Origin: Anaerolineales bacterium | Lineage (GTDB): Bacteria > Chloroflexota > Anaerolineae > Anaerolineales > Villigracilaceae | Direction: 5' to 3' | Assembly: GCA_015489255.1 (NCBI GenBank) | Contig: WGAD01000041.1 | Coordinates: 1 to 5,553, forward strand | DNA: 5,553 nt | Shown here: positions 5,409 through 5,553 of the stretch, one piece after another | How positions within the stretch are numbered: the first letter of the stretch is position 1 | How the letters are laid out: each line of letters opens with the position of its first letter | Notes under the pieces: model-generated | What the model saw: the letters and a program-made list of their open reading frames with translations, nothing else | Told to the model about the DNA's origin: nothing | Database searches by the model: none | Translations under genes and position numbers: made by a program

Positions 5409-5553
5409 ATGATCAGTCAAGAATTGCTGGAAATTTTGCGCTGCCCGGTGTGCGTCCGCGAAAAACAAGGCTTGCTGGAATTGCATCGGGACAGCTGGCT
5501 GATTTGTGCCGATTGCGGTCGCAAATACCCCATCATCGACGACATCCCCGTCA
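5409..5553 (+). CDS. Trm112-like zinc-ribbon protein, partial at right edge
   Basis: The first 48 codons are present; the gene continues past the window. The sequence LLEILRCPVC (6-15), then LICADCGRKYPIIDDIPV (31-48) matches the Trm112p-like/UPF0434 (YcaR-type) family: small proteins of about 60-70 residues with a zinc site made by two CxxC pairs, here C12/C15 and C33/C36. In eukaryotes and archaea Trm112 activates RNA and protein methyltransferases; the role of the bacterial versions is not settled. The ATG has GGAG 5 bases upstream. It lies 73 bases after the VanW-family gene with its own -10 element. Most of a typical member is already visible, but a fusion to a larger protein cannot be excluded. 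Confidence 0.9.
   Translation, partial: MISQELLEILRCPVCVREKQGLLELHRDSWLICADCGRKYPIIDDIPV

Overview
This window looks like bacterial chromosome from a moderately GC-rich genome. The best guess is Chloroflexota, probably an Anaerolineae-like lineage. The gene families suggest this: a CpXC zinc-ribbon protein with a long helical tail, a large membrane-anchored VanW/PG-binding protein, a soluble GAF-PAS histidine kinase and a Trm112-like zinc ribbon. The assignment is recalled family knowledge plus inference; the window holds no rRNA or other marker that would prove it.

Layout, left to right. Bases 1-219 hold no convincing gene. They do hold a near-consensus sigma70-type promoter firing leftward out of the window, with an imperfect palindrome over its -35 box. 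Bases 220-1584 (minus) encode a 454-residue CpXC-domain protein whose tail appears to be about four diverged helical repeats. A 181-base gap carries its ribosome binding site and a probable -10 box. Bases 1766-3325 (minus) encode a soluble sensor histidine kinase (GAF-PAS-HisKA-HATPase) with all catalytic boxes intact. The 180-base divergent gap 3326-3505 is the richest regulatory stretch: two back-to-back -10 boxes, an 8-bp inverted repeat, and two further inverted repeats in the kinase leader arranged so that they exclude each other. Bases 3506-5335 (plus) encode a 609-residue VanW-family envelope protein whose -10 box lies 6 bases from the ATG, so its mRNA is probably leaderless. After a 73-base gap with an extended -10 and a GC-rich hairpin, a Trm112-like protein starts at 5409 and runs off the right edge.

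How the parts may work together. The kinase and the VanW-family protein are divergent and share one compact regulatory region, so co-regulation, for example in cell-envelope sensing, is plausible but inferred. No response regulator is visible. The CpXC and Trm112-like genes each have their own promoter-like element and may be separate units. I see no mobile element, CRISPR array, tRNA, rRNA or defence cassette. The window is mostly ordinary housekeeping or accessory genes; the interesting content is in the regulatory gaps and the repeat architecture of the CpXC protein.
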